Below, piece after piece: positions 8,234-18,256 of a stretch of DNA of 64,000 nt. The position numbers and the translations under genes were made by a program. Every line of letters begins with the position of its first letter. Positions within the stretch are counted from its first letter, which is position 1. This stretch comes from Eubacteriaceae bacterium (GTDB taxonomy: Bacteria > Bacillota > Clostridia > Peptostreptococcales > Anaerovoracaceae), in the NCBI GenBank assembly GCA_902362435.1, contig CABIWW010000003.1, positions 124,001 through 188,000 on the forward strand, given 5' to 3'. Under the pieces are notes generated by a model. The model saw only the letters and a program-made list of their open reading frames with translations, was not told where the DNA came from and ran no database searches.

Positions 8234-9562
8234 ATGGATCAGGATTTTATGAAAGAAAAAAAAGTGCTACCGCTCGTACTTACGATGTCATATCCCATGG
8301 CGATCTCGATGGCGGTCAACGCACTGTATAATATAGTGGATTCTTTTTTCGTGGCGCAGCTGGATGTGAAAGCCATGACGGCTCTGTCACTGCTGTTTCC
8401 GGTACAGAACCTATCGCATTCCGCAGCTGTGGGCTTTGCGATAGGGATCAACGCCACTGTCGCATTTTATCTCGGTCAGGAGAAAAGCGAGCCTGCGGAC
8501 CGGGCGGTCTCAAGCGGTACGCTGCTGAGTATCATACATGGATTCATACTTACAGCCATATGCATTTCAGTGATGCCCTGGTTCCTGTCGATGTTCACTG
8601 ATGACGCTGCGATCACGAACTACGGGATCGAATATTCGCGGTATGTTTTCCTCTTTGCTCCGATGGACTGCATGTTCCTGACATGTGAAAAGATATTCCA
8701 GGCAACAGGGCGTATGAAGACCACGATGTTCTGCCTCGCGGCAGGCTGCATCACGAACATCATACTGGATCCGCTGATGATATTCGGGATCGGCCCATTC
8801 CCGCAGCTGGGGATCAGGGGTGCGGCCATTGCAACGGGCATCGGACAAAGCCTGCCTGTGCTGATATATATAGCGCTCTACGTGCTGAGACCGCTGCCTG
8901 TGAGATTCCGCCTGAAATACTGCCGTCCTGAGCTTTACATGATAAAACGGCTGTACTCCATAGGCAATGCGGCCACTCTCAATCTGGCGCTGCCGTCCGT
9001 TCAGATATCCGTACTCAATGCGATACTGTCATCGTTTTCGTCCGGATATGTGTTCGTGCTCGGAGTCTACTACAAGCTGCAGACGTTCCTGTATCTTTCT
9101 GCGAACGGCGTGGTCCAGGGTATCAGACCGCTGGTCGGATACAATTACGGCGCCGGCAGGAACGACCGGGTACGTGAGATCGTAAAAATAGCGACCATAA
9201 CGGTCGCCTGTATAATGCTGGCCGGCACTGCCGTATGCCTTCTGATGCCCGGCCGCCTGATAGGTATATTCACAAGTGATGCGGAGATCGTCAGCATCGG
9301 AGCTTCAGCCATCAGGATCATCAGTGCCGGATTCATCATTTCATCGGCGCCAGTGATACTGTCCGGTGCTCTCGAAGGTCTTGGAAAGGGTACAGCGTCT
9401 CTGATGATATCACTGATACGGTACATCATCGTGATACTGCCTCTGGCTTTCCTGCTCAGCCGGGTGTTCGGCGCCTGCGGCGTATGGCACGCATTCTGGC
9501 TGACCGAGATCGTCGCAGCAGTCGTATCGTATTTCATATATCGAAGAGCATGCAGCATATGA
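8234..9562 (+). CDS. MATE family efflux transporter
   Basis: This 442-residue membrane protein has about twelve hydrophobic segments in two similar halves. MATE-type motifs are visible: the N-terminal TMSYPMAISMAVNALYNIVD and the VQGIRPLVGYNYGAGRNDR stretch near residue 300, which is highly characteristic. It should exchange Na+ or H+ for cationic drugs or metabolites. AAAGGA precedes the ATG. It is a single gene with its own promoter and attenuator-like leader, which suggests induction by its substrate. It resembles the MepA-type group most. Confidence 0.9.
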   Translation: MDQDFMKEKKVLPLVLTMSYPMAISMAVNALYNIVDSFFVAQLDVKAMTALSLLFPVQNLSHSAAVGFAIGINATVAFYLGQEKSEPADRAVSSGTLLSIIHGFILTAICISVMPWFLSMFTDDAAITNYGIEYSRYVFLFAPMDCMFLTCEKIFQATGRMKTTMFCLAAGCITNIILDPLMIFGIGPFPQLGIRGAAIATGIGQSLPVLIYIALYVLRPLPVRFRLKYCRPELYMIKRLYSIGNAATLNLALPSVQISVLNAILSSFSSGYVFVLGVYYKLQTFLYLSANGVVQGIRPLVGYNYGAGRNDRVREIVKIATITVACIMLAGTAVCLLMPGRLIGIFTSDAEIVSIGASAIRIISAGFIISSAPVILSGALEGLGKGTASLMISLIRYIIVILPLAFLLSRVFGACGVWHAFWLTEIVAAVVSYFIYRRACSI

Positions 9563-9658
9563 CGTACATGTAGCGCACAGACCGCGGTCACGATCTGCCT
9601 GCACATGTTCCGTTCTGTATACCCCGGATCACATGACGGCACGGATGATATATGCACA

Positions 9659-10354
9659 TCACGGCCTGATGACCGTGACTGCCTTTTCCATGACCTCAAC
9701 GATCTCATACATATTCGTCACGGAGCCGACACCCAGCTCATCCTTGAGGCCGTAGTAGTCGAGACATGTGCCGCACGTCATGATGCTGACACCTTCTGCC
9801 TCAAGCGCCTTCAGATCCTCGAAAGATTCTGAGCCTTTGCATGAAAGATACGCGCCGCGGTTGTAGCACAGCACTGTTTCCGGAAGCACATCCTGCTTCG
9901 TCAGTGCGAACACGAACGACTTCATCAGTGTTTTTCCGAGCGCGTCGTCGCCTGTCCCCATCATATCGGCGGACAGCACGACCACCATTCCGGATCTTAT
10001 CACATCAGGCGCGCACCCTGCAGCTCCCGTAACTGTCGCTGATCTGGCGTTTTCATCGTTTCTGGCTGCGGATATGACGCCGCTCTTATCCTGCGCAGCA
10101 GTCCCTGAGATCTCCGGAGCGCTGTCTGCACCTGAAACATCGATCACTACACGGTACTCCTTTTCCGCTTCTTTCTCGCCGGAAGCCGTATACCCCTTCT
10201 GCGCTGCAAATTTCTGCAGGTTCTGGACCGCTATCTCGTTATCGACGCGGACGGTCAGTATACCCTCCTGCCCCATTTCTTCAGCCGCTTTTTTCGCATT
10301 TATCACCGGCAGCGGGCATGTGAGCCCTCTTGCGTCTATCGTTTTTGTCTTCAT
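9659..10354 (-). CDS. yedF: Sulfurtransferase-like selenium metabolism protein YedF
   Basis: The 231-residue protein joins an N-terminal TusA-like domain (about 1-75, with the CPLP motif at residues 13-16) to a C-terminal DsrE-like domain (about 120-231, with CGTCLDYYGL). This two-domain form is the selenium-linked YedF family. It is the last gene of a leftward operon with selD, a cysteine desulfurase, yqeB and yqeC, separated by 1 nt from the desulfurase. It probably carries sulfur or selenium as a perselenide. No clear terminator is visible between it and the convergent MATE gene. Confidence 0.88.
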   Translation of the reverse strand: MKTKTIDARGLTCPLPVINAKKAAEEMGQEGILTVRVDNEIAVQNLQKFAAQKGYTASGEKEAEKEYRVVIDVSGADSAPEISGTAAQDKSGVISAARNDENARSATVTGAAGCAPDVIRSGMVVVLSADMMGTGDDALGKTLMKSFVFALTKQDVLPETVLCYNRGAYLSCKGSESFEDLKALEAEGVSIMTCGTCLDYYGLKDELGVGSVTNMYEIVEVMEKAVTVIRP

Positions 10355-10355
10355 T

Positions 10356-11501
10356 CTACATCATCTCCTCTCCTGATATTTTTCTCAGCGCTCTGATCGC
10401 TTCATCCACCTCATCTTCACTGTTGAAATATGAAAAACTGAATCTCACGGCGCCCCGGGCCTCTGTTCCGAACGTCTCATGCATCAGCGGAGCACAGTGC
10501 GCGCCCGGTCTCGTGGCTATCCCGAAATCTCGGTATAATACATCGCTTATATACGATGAGTCCGTATCGCCTATATTCAGCGATACGACAGGGAGTCTTC
10601 TTTTCATGCAAAGGTCGCCGTATACCTTTATCTGCGGTATTTCTTTCAAGCCCTCACAGAATCTGCCGGCAAGCGATCTTGTTTTACGTGATATCTCATC
10701 GATGCCTGTTTCAAGGATCCAGTCCAGCGCTGCGTCGAGTCCTGCGATCCCGTGGGAATTCAGCGTGCCCGCTTCAAGCGAGGTCGGCATTTCCGCCGGA
10801 TGAGTCCTGCTGAAGCTCTGCACTCCGCTCCCTCCCGTCTTTAGAGGTCTCAGCTCTACGCCTTCCCTTACGTAAATACCGCCCGTCCCCTGCGGTCCGA
10901 ACAGTCCCTTGTGCCCGGTGAAACACAGAACGTCTATCGACGATTTCCGGACATCTATCATGCATTCTCCGGCCGCCTGTGAGGCATCGGCAATAAGCGA
11001 TATATCATATTGCGACGTTATCGCGCCGATCCTTTCCATATCAGGGATATTCCCGGTCACATTCGACCCGTGAGTGCATATCACTGCTTTCGTGTTCGCC
11101 CTTATATTCCTCTCTATATCCTGAGGATCGACTCTGCCGAGATCGTCGCACGACACCACCGTGAGCTCCGCTCCTGCCGCCTGCATTTCATATGACGGTC
11201 TCAGCACGGAATTGTGCTCCGCGGCTGTGGTTATCAGATGATCTCCCGGCCCGGCTATACCTTTTATAGCGATATTCAGACTCTCCGTACCTCCCGACGT
11301 GAACGCTATGCGTGTCGGATCCTCCGCGTTGAAAAGCCTGCACAGCTTTTCTCTGACGCCGTATATCATTCTGGCCGCATCAAGTGAGACTCCGTGGGCT
11401 CCTCTTCCGGCATTGCCGAGCGATACGACAGCCTCTGCGACAGCCTCTGCCACTCCGGGCGGCTTGCACAGCGTAGTCGCCGCATTGTCAAAATATATCA
11501 T
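10356..11501 (-). CDS. Cysteine desulfurase family aminotransferase (class V)
   Basis: The protein is 381 residues with N-terminus [17 protein letters not shown]. The PLP lysine lies in [15 protein letters not shown] and the catalytic cysteine in RPGAHCAP near residue 335. It is the NifS/SufS-like class commonly found beside selD and yedF. The likely job is to release selenium (or sulfur) from selenocysteine/cysteine for selenophosphate and the selenium cofactor of the hydroxylase. Its start overlaps the 3' end of selD by 14 nt, so the genes are translationally coupled. Confidence 0.87.
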   Translation of the reverse strand: MIYFDNAATTLCKPPGVAEAVAEAVVSLGNAGRGAHGVSLDAARMIYGVREKLCRLFNAEDPTRIAFTSGGTESLNIAIKGIAGPGDHLITTAAEHNSVLRPSYEMQAAGAELTVVSCDDLGRVDPQDIERNIRANTKAVICTHGSNVTGNIPDMERIGAITSQYDISLIADASQAAGECMIDVRKSSIDVLCFTGHKGLFGPQGTGGIYVREGVELRPLKTGGSGVQSFSRTHPAEMPTSLEAGTLNSHGIAGLDAALDWILETGIDEISRKTRSLAGRFCEGLKEIPQIKVYGDLCMKRRLPVVSLNIGDTDSSYISDVLYRDFGIATRPGAHCAPLMHETFGTEARGAVRFSFSYFNSEDEVDEAIRALRKISGEEMM

Positions 11502-12783
11502 GCCTTATCTCCTGCCAGACTATCTTCTTTCTTTCCATCAGCCCCCTGACCGTGCTTTCATCCCCGGGGGCTGCACACCATGCCAAACCGCAGCCAGCTG
11601 ATATGAATCCCGGAACAGGGATAAGCCTCCCTGGAGACCCTTCTTCCCTGCAGGCCTTTTCCATAGCCATAGCCATCGCCGTCGTCGCAAACGTCACGAT
11701 CAGGCTTTCCTGCTTTTCTATAAGTACACTCTTCCTTACTGTTATCTCATGCTCGCCTTTCTCCGTGACTCTGCCGATCACTGAAGCCGAAAGTCCGGCA
11801 TTCCTCATCTCGGCAGCCATCGCTTCCGCTTCGGCCGGATCCAGAGCCAGCAGCAGTCCTCCCGACGTCTGAGGGTCGAACAGCACTTCCTCCATTCCGA
11901 ACGGTATGCCGTCAAATGCGACAGCCGTCCCGACATGATTTCTGTTCCTCTGCCCTGCCGCCGTGATATAAAACTCATCTGCATACTGCAGTGCGCTTTC
12001 CATTACCGGCACCCTTTCCGCATCTATGATGCACGAAAGCCTGCCGCCCATCATCTCGTGGAGATGCCCCAGCAGTCCGAAGCCTGTCACATCGGTGCAT
12101 GCGTTTACTGCAAAGCTGCGTGATATCTCTGCGGCTTTACGGTTGAGAGTAGTCATCGAGTCGATGGCTTCCTGCATCGCAGATCCTGATGCCTGACCGA
12201 TGCGTCCTGCCGTGCAGATCATACCCGTTCCCAGCTTCTTCGTCAGCACCAGCGCATCGCCGGCCGCTGCCGTGTCATTTCTGTATATGTGATCCGGATG
12301 GACCATACCTGTCACTGAAAGCCCGTACTTGACGTCGCTATCATTTATCGAATGACCTCCGGCCAGCATGCCGCCTGCTTCCGCCACTTTCTCAGCTCCG
12401 CCCTGCATTATGCGTCCGAGCACGTTCAGATCCATGTCTTCCGGAAAGCACACTATGTTCAGAGCAGTCACCACGCGTCCGCCCATCGCGAATACATCGC
12501 TGAGCGCATTTGCCGCCGCGATCTGCCCGAACGTATACGGGTCCTCCACCATCGGCGGGAAAAAATCCAGCGTGTGGATCATAGCGGTATCGGGTGATAT
12601 CCTGTATACTGCGGCATCATCACTGCTGTCGTATCCGACTATCAGGCTCTCATCTGCATTGCGCTTCGGTATCATCCCAAGCACTCTGCTGAGCGCTCCG
12701 GCTCCAAGCTTCGCCGTACATCCGCCACCTTTGCAGAATTCTATATCGCATTTTCCGTATCTATCGTCTTTCGCATCATTCAT
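11488..12783 (-). CDS. selD: Selenide, water dikinase SelD with C-terminal DUF3343-like domain
   Basis: Residues 1 to about 345 are selenophosphate synthetase. The active-site GGCTAK places the catalytic Cys at residue 22 (codon TGT, not UGA) and Lys at 25; [13 protein letters not shown] and [10 protein letters not shown] are typical. About 80 further residues follow, including [15 protein letters not shown] and a GCGLAWCA motif, which match the small DUF3343 Se/S-carrier-like family normally encoded as a separate gene. An upstream in-frame ATG exists at 12801, but AAAGGA lies 8 nt before 12783. SelD makes selenophosphate from selenide and ATP, here probably for the hydroxylase cofactor. Confidence 0.92.
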   Translation of the reverse strand: MNDAKDDRYGKCDIEFCKGGGCTAKLGAGALSRVLGMIPKRNADESLIVGYDSSDDAAVYRISPDTAMIHTLDFFPPMVEDPYTFGQIAAANALSDVFAMGGRVVTALNIVCFPEDMDLNVLGRIMQGGAEKVAEAGGMLAGGHSINDSDVKYGLSVTGMVHPDHIYRNDTAAAGDALVLTKKLGTGMICTAGRIGQASGSAMQEAIDSMTTLNRKAAEISRSFAVNACTDVTGFGLLGHLHEMMGGRLSCIIDAERVPVMESALQYADEFYITAAGQRNRNHVGTAVAFDGIPFGMEEVLFDPQTSGGLLLALDPAEAEAMAAEMRNAGLSASVIGRVTEKGEHEITVRKSVLIEKQESLIVTFATTAMAMAMEKACREEGSPGRLIPVPGFISAGCGLAWCAAPGDESTVRGLMERKKIVWQEIRHDIF

Positions 12784-12843
12784 ATGATGATTTCCTTTCA
12801 TCTGCCGGTCTGTTCATATGCCGGTCCGCTGCATGCATACGTA

Positions 12844-13665
12844 TCATATGCCGCGATCTCTGCCGCGCATGTGCCTGCACACGAGTTCCAGCACGCTTCC
12901 TGATATGCACCGCGCTTTGTCCGAGATCGTGAAGCAGTTTTTGTAAGAGTCCTCTCTCGGGTCTATGTCTGCGACCTTTAGCCCCGGCTTCACTTCGTAT
13001 CCGTCATGTATGATCCCTCTGATCACTCCGGTGATCGAGGCATTGAGAGCTTTCTCTCCTTCCGCCGTCTCTATTACCGCGATCACATCGCCCGCAGCCA
13101 CATGGTCTCCGATCTTGTGTACCGATCTGAGGATCCCTTCGTGCTCCGCGTGCATCACGCGTTCCTTCGTATAACCGCCGATATTTCCCGGGACGCCCGT
13201 ATCCGGCAGTGCGCTTCCCTCCGAGATCATCCTGCCGAGGTCGTGGCCTCTCATCGTCTCTATCACGTAGTCAGCATCCACTCCCGCTGTGAATCCTGGT
13301 CCGAGCGCGATCGTGAGCGGCGCCATATCTATCGTCGTCCCTGTGTTTCGCTTTGCGATGATGCCGTCGACTACGATCTCCGGTTCCATGATCCTGATGT
13401 ACCTGCCACCCGGGTCTTTCACCACGGGCACATCTCCATATTCTATTATTTTCTCTGCTTCTGCGGCATCCGCAGCCAGTCTCGCCGTCATTCCCTCGAC
13501 AGTCTGACTTCCCCTGTACACCGCTTCACTTGCCGCCACATGTCTGCGTATCGACGAAGGTTTATCTGTCTCCAGCGCCATCACTATGAAGCCCGCGCTC
13601 CACAGCCGGTGTATCACCGCCGTCGCCAGATCACCTCCGCCTCGAACTATTATCAGATCATCCAT
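12844..13665 (-). CDS. yqeB: Selenium-dependent molybdenum hydroxylase accessory protein YqeB
   Basis: The 273-residue protein starts MDDLIIVRGGGDLATAV, a Rossmann-type nucleotide loop typical of the EF2563/YqeB family. The middle contains a lipoyl-like segment (IGDHVAAGDVIAVIETAEG). Family members occur in genomes that use selenium as a labile cofactor of molybdenum hydroxylases. It lies between yqeC and selD in one leftward operon. The biochemical step is not established. Confidence 0.87.
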   Translation of the reverse strand: MDDLIIVRGGGDLATAVIHRLWSAGFIVMALETDKPSSIRRHVAASEAVYRGSQTVEGMTARLAADAAEAEKIIEYGDVPVVKDPGGRYIRIMEPEIVVDGIIAKRNTGTTIDMAPLTIALGPGFTAGVDADYVIETMRGHDLGRMISEGSALPDTGVPGNIGGYTKERVMHAEHEGILRSVHKIGDHVAAGDVIAVIETAEGEKALNASITGVIRGIIHDGYEVKPGLKVADIDPREDSYKNCFTISDKARCISGSVLELVCRHMRGRDRGI

Positions 13666-13787
13666 CCCGATTATTCCTTTCAGTACTCTGCCGGTCGACG
13701 ACCGACATCAAGGTCACACCCTTGTGGTGTTTCATATATTTATCATCAAAGACTGACCTCAGGTCACACTCCTGCACCGCTCCGTAC

Positions 13788-14543
13788 TTATGGCCTGAGC
13801 CACTCGCCGCCGGGCTTCATGCACGTCAGCACCGCACGCACACCGCGCGCTTCCGTCATCCTGCACAAGGTCCTGCCTGTCTCGAGCCTTTCCTCATCAT
13901 CACATTTATTATACACGGCAAAGAACCTGCGACCGTCTGCATCCTTCCTCATGCAGTCCGCGCGGGTCATCAGATCAGCCATATCATCACACGTCAGCAG
14001 ATGATCCTGCCCGCAGCCCAGCCTGCTGCACACTATCTCTGTCCTGAAACATACCTCCGAGACCGGTCTTCCTGCAGCATCGAGCCCCATCACGCCGACC
14101 ACCACGTCACATTCCGGCAGTATCACAGGCTCATACGGAGCCGGCGCCTTGCACGGCCTCGTCCCTGCACCGTCAGCCTCGATCAGCACGACATCCGCCG
14201 AAGCCGTCAGGATATCGACGAGCTCCTTTTCCATAGATCTAAGTTTTATCCCATCAGCCGCTTCACCGCAGACCGCATACTTTCCCTCGTCCCACAGCTT
14301 TTCCCACTGCTCCGGTGCATTGCAGAACACCTCGGTCCGGCGTATCCTCGTAGTCGTCATCACTGCAGTTTTCAGTCCTCTGCGGCTGTACACCTCCGCC
14401 AGATAAAACATCGTGCTCGTCTTTCCGCCTCCTCCGACAAAAGATATCATCTTCCCCGGAGGCATCCCGTCAGCCGTGCCGAAAAAATCCTCCGGACCTC
14501 CGCACAGCCATCTTCCGTTTTCATTCCAGTAAGCCTTTGCCAT
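13788..14543 (-). CDS. yqeC: Selenium cofactor biosynthesis protein YqeC
   Basis: The protein has about 251 residues, with a P-loop-like SFVGGGGKTSTMFYLAE near residue 33 and a LIEADGAG segment, both typical of YqeC. An upstream ATG at 14564 is in frame, but AGAGG lies 6 nt before the ATG at 14543, which I chose. It is the first gene of the leftward selenium operon and is divergent from the hydroxylase subunit genes. The 122-nt gap to yqeB holds a CGGTCG-A-CGACCG dyad at 13692-13704 and no gene. Confidence 0.85.
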   Translation of the reverse strand: MAKAYWNENGRWLCGGPEDFFGTADGMPPGKMISFVGGGGKTSTMFYLAEVYSRRGLKTAVMTTTRIRRTEVFCNAPEQWEKLWDEGKYAVCGEAADGIKLRSMEKELVDILTASADVVLIEADGAGTRPCKAPAPYEPVILPECDVVVGVMGLDAAGRPVSEVCFRTEIVCSRLGCGQDHLLTCDDMADLMTRADCMRKDADGRRFFAVYNKCDDEERLETGRTLCRMTEARGVRAVLTCMKPGGEWLRP

Positions 14544-14614
14544 TTTACGCCTCTCTTTCAACAATCATATTCTAATATAAAAGAGCGCTTTCTTCAATAA
14601 ACTCTCTCGACTTA

Positions 14615-14623
14615 TGCTATAAT
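14615..14623 (+). promoter_or_regulatory. Extended -10 promoter of the hydroxylase operon
   Basis: TGC-TATAAT (TATAAT at 14618-14623) forms an extended -10 box 33 nt before the GTG start at 14656. The -35 region is weak, as is common with extended -10 promoters. GGAGG precedes the start by 6 nt. Confidence 0.65.
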
Positions 14624-14655
14624 ATATCCTGAAAAAGAATGCTCGGAGGTATATC

Positions 14656-15438
14656 GTGTTAAAAATCAGAGAATATGCAAGACCCCAGACTCTCGATGAA
14701 GCCTACAGGCTCTGCACCGGTAAGAAAAATGCAGTCCTGGGCGGCATGCTGTGGCTGAAAATGCAGGACAGAACAGTGAATACGGTCATAGACCTTCAGG
14801 ATCTGGGGCTCGATAAGATAGAAAAAACAGAGAGCGGCTGGCGAATCGGCGCAATGGTGACGCTGCGCGATCTGGAACTCAGCGCGGAGCTCGATGATCT
14901 GACCGGCGGAGCCGTGAAGGAAAGCGTCCGCCATATCGTCGGAGTCCAGTTCAGGAATCTCGCAACGGTCGGCGGCAGCCTCTGGGGGCGATACGGTTTC
15001 TCAGACGTGCTGACGCTGTTCATGGCTCTCGATGCGAAAGCAGAGCTTTACAGCCGCGGCATCGTGGACATCGAAACCTTCGCTGAAATGCCGACATCGG
15101 AGAAAGACCTGCTGCTCAGCGTCACGATACCTTACAACTGCGGCAGCTGCGCATACCTTTCCCAGCGAAACATATCGACTGATTTCCCTGTGCTCACATG
15201 TGCCGTATGCAAAGATCCTGCAGACGGCTCTCTGCGCTGCGCTGTAGGAGCACGTCCGGGCAGAGCCGTACTGCTTCGCGGTCTGCCGGCTGACGCCGAC
15301 GAGGCAGCAGGATACGCAGCCGGAAAGATTTCGTTTGGCGGCAATATCAGGGGCAGTGAGGAATACCGCAGACAGATCTGCAGGGTATTAGTGCGCCGCG
15401 CCATCAGACAGCTCGAGGAGGTACAGCCGTGCAGATAA
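14656..15438 (+). CDS. Molybdenum hydroxylase FAD-binding subunit
   Basis: The protein has 260 residues and is of the CoxM/XdhB type. FAD-binding motifs are AVLGGMLWLKMQDR near residue 26 and the TVGGSLWGRYGFSD segment near residue 105. The start is GTG with a GGAGG site. It overlaps the 2Fe-2S subunit by 10 nt. With the next two genes it forms a three-subunit hydroxylase that passes electrons from the molybdenum centre through 2Fe-2S clusters to FAD. The divergent selenium operon implies a Se-labile molybdenum enzyme such as a xanthine or purine hydroxylase. Confidence 0.9.
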   Translation: MLKIREYARPQTLDEAYRLCTGKKNAVLGGMLWLKMQDRTVNTVIDLQDLGLDKIEKTESGWRIGAMVTLRDLELSAELDDLTGGAVKESVRHIVGVQFRNLATVGGSLWGRYGFSDVLTLFMALDAKAELYSRGIVDIETFAEMPTSEKDLLLSVTIPYNCGSCAYLSQRNISTDFPVLTCAVCKDPADGSLRCAVGARPGRAVLLRGLPADADEAAGYAAGKISFGGNIRGSEEYRRQICRVLVRRAIRQLEEVQPCR

Positions 15439-15953
15439 CAATGACACTTAACGGAAAGAAAATAAAAGACAACATCGATGCGGACATGCTCCTGATCGAT
15501 TTTCTCAGAGATCACAGATGCTTCAGCGTGAAACGCGGATGCGAGACCTCGAACTGCGGCCTTTGCACAGTATTCATGGACGAAAAGCCCGTGCTTTCCT
15601 GCTCTGTACTGGCAGTGCGCGCAGACGGACACGATATCAGAACGCTCGAAGGGCTTCAGGACGAGGCCGCCGGGTTCATCGGCTTCATCGCCGACCAGGG
15701 CGCCGATCAGTGCGGCTTCTGCAATCCAGGGTTCGTGATGAACACGATCGCGCTCCTTCGCGAGATCCCCGACCCGACTGACGATGAAATACGCGCTTTC
15801 CTCGCAGGCAACCTCTGCCGCTGCTCAGGCTATGAGGGACAGCTCCGGGGAATACGCGCATATCTGGACGCACGCAGCAGCGCCTCGCGACCGGACGATG
15901 GTACCTCCGTAAAACCAGAAAAATCATGGGAATACGGAAAGGAGGACGTTTAA
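15429..15953 (+). CDS. Molybdenum hydroxylase 2Fe-2S subunit
   Basis: The 174-residue protein has the plant-type ferredoxin cysteines GCETSNCGLC...C in the first half and the second cluster motif QCGFCNPG...NLCRCSGYEG in the second. Both clusters appear complete. A non-conserved tail of about 25 residues follows. It overlaps the FAD subunit and ends directly before the molybdopterin subunit, with AAAGGAGG in its own 3' end serving as that gene's ribosome site. Confidence 0.93.
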   Translation: MQITMTLNGKKIKDNIDADMLLIDFLRDHRCFSVKRGCETSNCGLCTVFMDEKPVLSCSVLAVRADGHDIRTLEGLQDEAAGFIGFIADQGADQCGFCNPGFVMNTIALLREIPDPTDDEIRAFLAGNLCRCSGYEGQLRGIRAYLDARSSASRPDDGTSVKPEKSWEYGKEDV

Positions 15954-18242
15954 ATGAATGACAGCGGATTCAAGACGGTAGGCAAGGGCATCAGAAAAAA
16001 GGATGCCATGCAGCTGCTCACAGGCAAACCCGTATATCTCGATGACATCGTGCCGCGCGACTACCTCACGGTCAAGATCCTGAGGAGCCCGCACGCCCAC
16101 GCCATCATAGAAGAAATAAACACCGACAACGCGATGAATGTTCCCGGTATCGAATGCATCTTCACATACAAGGACGTCCCTCAGACCAGATACACGCAGG
16201 CAGGCCAGACATTTCCCGAGCCGTCACCCTACGACAGGCTTATACTCGACAGACGCGTGCGCTTCGTCGGTGATGCGGTCGCTATAATCGCAGGAGAAAA
16301 CGAGGCCTGCTGTGAACGCGCGATGAAACTGATAAAAGTAAAATACGACGTGCTCGAACCGATCCTCGACCCGCTCAAGGCAAAAGGCAACAGGATCCTC
16401 GTGCACCCCGAAGACAACTGGATCGCTCCATGCCCCGTCGGCGCAGACAACACCATGAACCTCTGCGCTTCAGAAACCACCTCCGACGGAGACGTTGACA
16501 GCGTCTTCGCAGACTGCGACCACGTGATAGAAAGGACATACCACACCAAAGCCTGCAATCAGGCGATGATGGAGACTTTCAGGACATACACGAGGATGGA
16601 TCATTTCGGCAGGCTCCACGTGACAGCCTCGACTCAGATAATCTTCCACCTGCGCAGGATACTTTCTCATGCCCTCGGCATACCGAAAAACAGGATCAGA
16701 GTCGAAAAGCCGCGTATCGGCGGCGGTTTCGGCGCCAAGCAGTCGGCAGTGTCCGAGGTGTACCCTGCGTTCGTCACATATATGACGGGCAAACCGGCCA
16801 TGATCGTCTACACGCGCAAAGAGTCGCAGATCGCGGCAAGCCCGCGTCACGAGATGTATGTCCGAGTCAGGCTCGGTGCGAACAGCGACGGAAAGATCCG
16901 CGCGATGGACGTTTACACGCTCTCAAATACGGGAGCATACAGCGAGCACGGTCCTACGACAGTCGGCCTCAGCGGACACAAGTCGATACCACTTTACACG
17001 GGTTCACTCGAAGCGTTCCGCTTTGCATACGACGTCGTTTATACAAACGTGCAGGCGGCCGGCGCCTACAGAGGTTACGGTGCGACCCAGGGCATATTCG
17101 CCGTCGAATCGGCGGTGAGCGAACTTGCAGACATTCTCGGGATAGATGCTGTAAAGATGCGCGAGATGAACATGCTGCGCGAAGGCATGGTCATGCCTGC
17201 ATATTACGGAGAGAAAACCAACTCGTGCGCGCTCGACAGATGCATGGAAAGATGCAGTGAGCTTTTTGACTGGGATGCAAAGTCGCAGGTGCGCACTATG
17301 CCGGACGGCAAGATCAGAACGGCAGGAGTAGCGATGGCTATGCAGGGCAGCTCCATATCCAATGTTGATGTCGGCTCCGCGACAGTGACTCTCGGTGACG
17401 ACGGATGCTACACGCTAGCCATAGGCGCCGCGGACATGGGCACAGGCTGCGATACGATCCTGTCCCAGATGGTAGCGGAATGCATGGACTGCGATATCGA
17501 CGATGTCTTCGTTGCGCCAGTCGATACCGACTCCTCGCCTTATGACTCCGGATCATATGCATCATCAACTACATACGTTACAGGAAAAGCCGTGATGCTG
17601 GCATGCGACAAGCTAAAAAACCAGCTCTGCGAGATAGCAGGCGAGATGCTCTCATGCCCGCCTGACGAGATCGAGTTCTGCGGCAGCACTCTGAAATGTC
17701 TTTCTGACGGCAGCACTGCAACGTTGCGGGATCTGTCGTATAAAGCGCAGTGCAACAACGAAATCGCGGTCAGAGCCACGGCAACACATTCGAGCCCCGT
17801 ATCACCTCCGCCTTTCATGGTGGGGATGGTAGAGATCGAGCTCGATCCCGAAACAGGCAGTGTCGAGATACTCGACTACACATCAGTCGTCGACTGCGGC
17901 ACTCCGATAAATCCCAACCTTGCGCGGATCCAGACCGAAGGCGGCCTCGTCCAGGGCATAGGGATGGCGCTCTATGAAGACGTCACGTACGATGACACCG
18001 GCCGTATCATCGAGGATTCGTTCATGCAGTACAAGCTGCCTACAAGACTCGATATGGGAAAGCTCCGGGTGGAATTCGAAAGCAGCTATGAACCTACCGG
18101 TCCGTTCGGCGCCAAGAGCATCGGCGAGATAGTCATCAACACCCCATCGCCTGCGATCGCCCACGCGATATACCGTGCGACCGGAGTATGGCACCGCACA
18201 CTGCCTATCACGCCTGAAAAGATCCTGTTCGGAAAGCAGTGA
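15954..18242 (+). CDS. Molybdenum hydroxylase molybdopterin-binding catalytic subunit (xanthine dehydrogenase family)
   Basis: The 762-residue protein has the family motifs in order: GKPVYLDD and LRSPHAHA near the N-terminus, GGGFGAKQ in the first molybdopterin domain, AYRGYGATQG, and near the C-terminus GPFGAKSIGE with the glutamate expected as catalytic base. It is about the usual length for the separate large subunit. The substrate cannot be fixed from sequence; xanthine, purine or nicotinate-type hydroxylation are options. The neighbouring selD-yqeB-yqeC operon suggests a selenium-bearing Mo site. Confidence 0.92.
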   Translation: MNDSGFKTVGKGIRKKDAMQLLTGKPVYLDDIVPRDYLTVKILRSPHAHAIIEEINTDNAMNVPGIECIFTYKDVPQTRYTQAGQTFPEPSPYDRLILDRRVRFVGDAVAIIAGENEACCERAMKLIKVKYDVLEPILDPLKAKGNRILVHPEDNWIAPCPVGADNTMNLCASETTSDGDVDSVFADCDHVIERTYHTKACNQAMMETFRTYTRMDHFGRLHVTASTQIIFHLRRILSHALGIPKNRIRVEKPRIGGGFGAKQSAVSEVYPAFVTYMTGKPAMIVYTRKESQIAASPRHEMYVRVRLGANSDGKIRAMDVYTLSNTGAYSEHGPTTVGLSGHKSIPLYTGSLEAFRFAYDVVYTNVQAAGAYRGYGATQGIFAVESAVSELADILGIDAVKMREMNMLREGMVMPAYYGEKTNSCALDRCMERCSELFDWDAKSQVRTMPDGKIRTAGVAMAMQGSSISNVDVGSATVTLGDDGCYTLAIGAADMGTGCDTILSQMVAECMDCDIDDVFVAPVDTDSSPYDSGSYASSTTYVTGKAVMLACDKLKNQLCEIAGEMLSCPPDEIEFCGSTLKCLSDGSTATLRDLSYKAQCNNEIAVRATATHSSPVSPPPFMVGMVEIELDPETGSVEILDYTSVVDCGTPINPNLARIQTEGGLVQGIGMALYEDVTYDDTGRIIEDSFMQYKLPTRLDMGKLRVEFESSYEPTGPFGAKSIGEIVINTPSPAIAHAIYRATGVWHRTLPITPEKILFGKQ

Positions 18243-18256
18243 TCAGGTGACCCGTT

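Noticed and set aside
8109..8331. GTG-started frame through the MATE leader (MWIFLKAARC...)
   Set aside because: It runs out of frame into the MATE gene and has no ribosome site. I mention it only as a possible leader peptide.
12718..12726. Possible selenocysteine codon in the SelD active site
   Set aside because: The codon is TGT (Cys 22), not TGA, and the frame is open without recoding.
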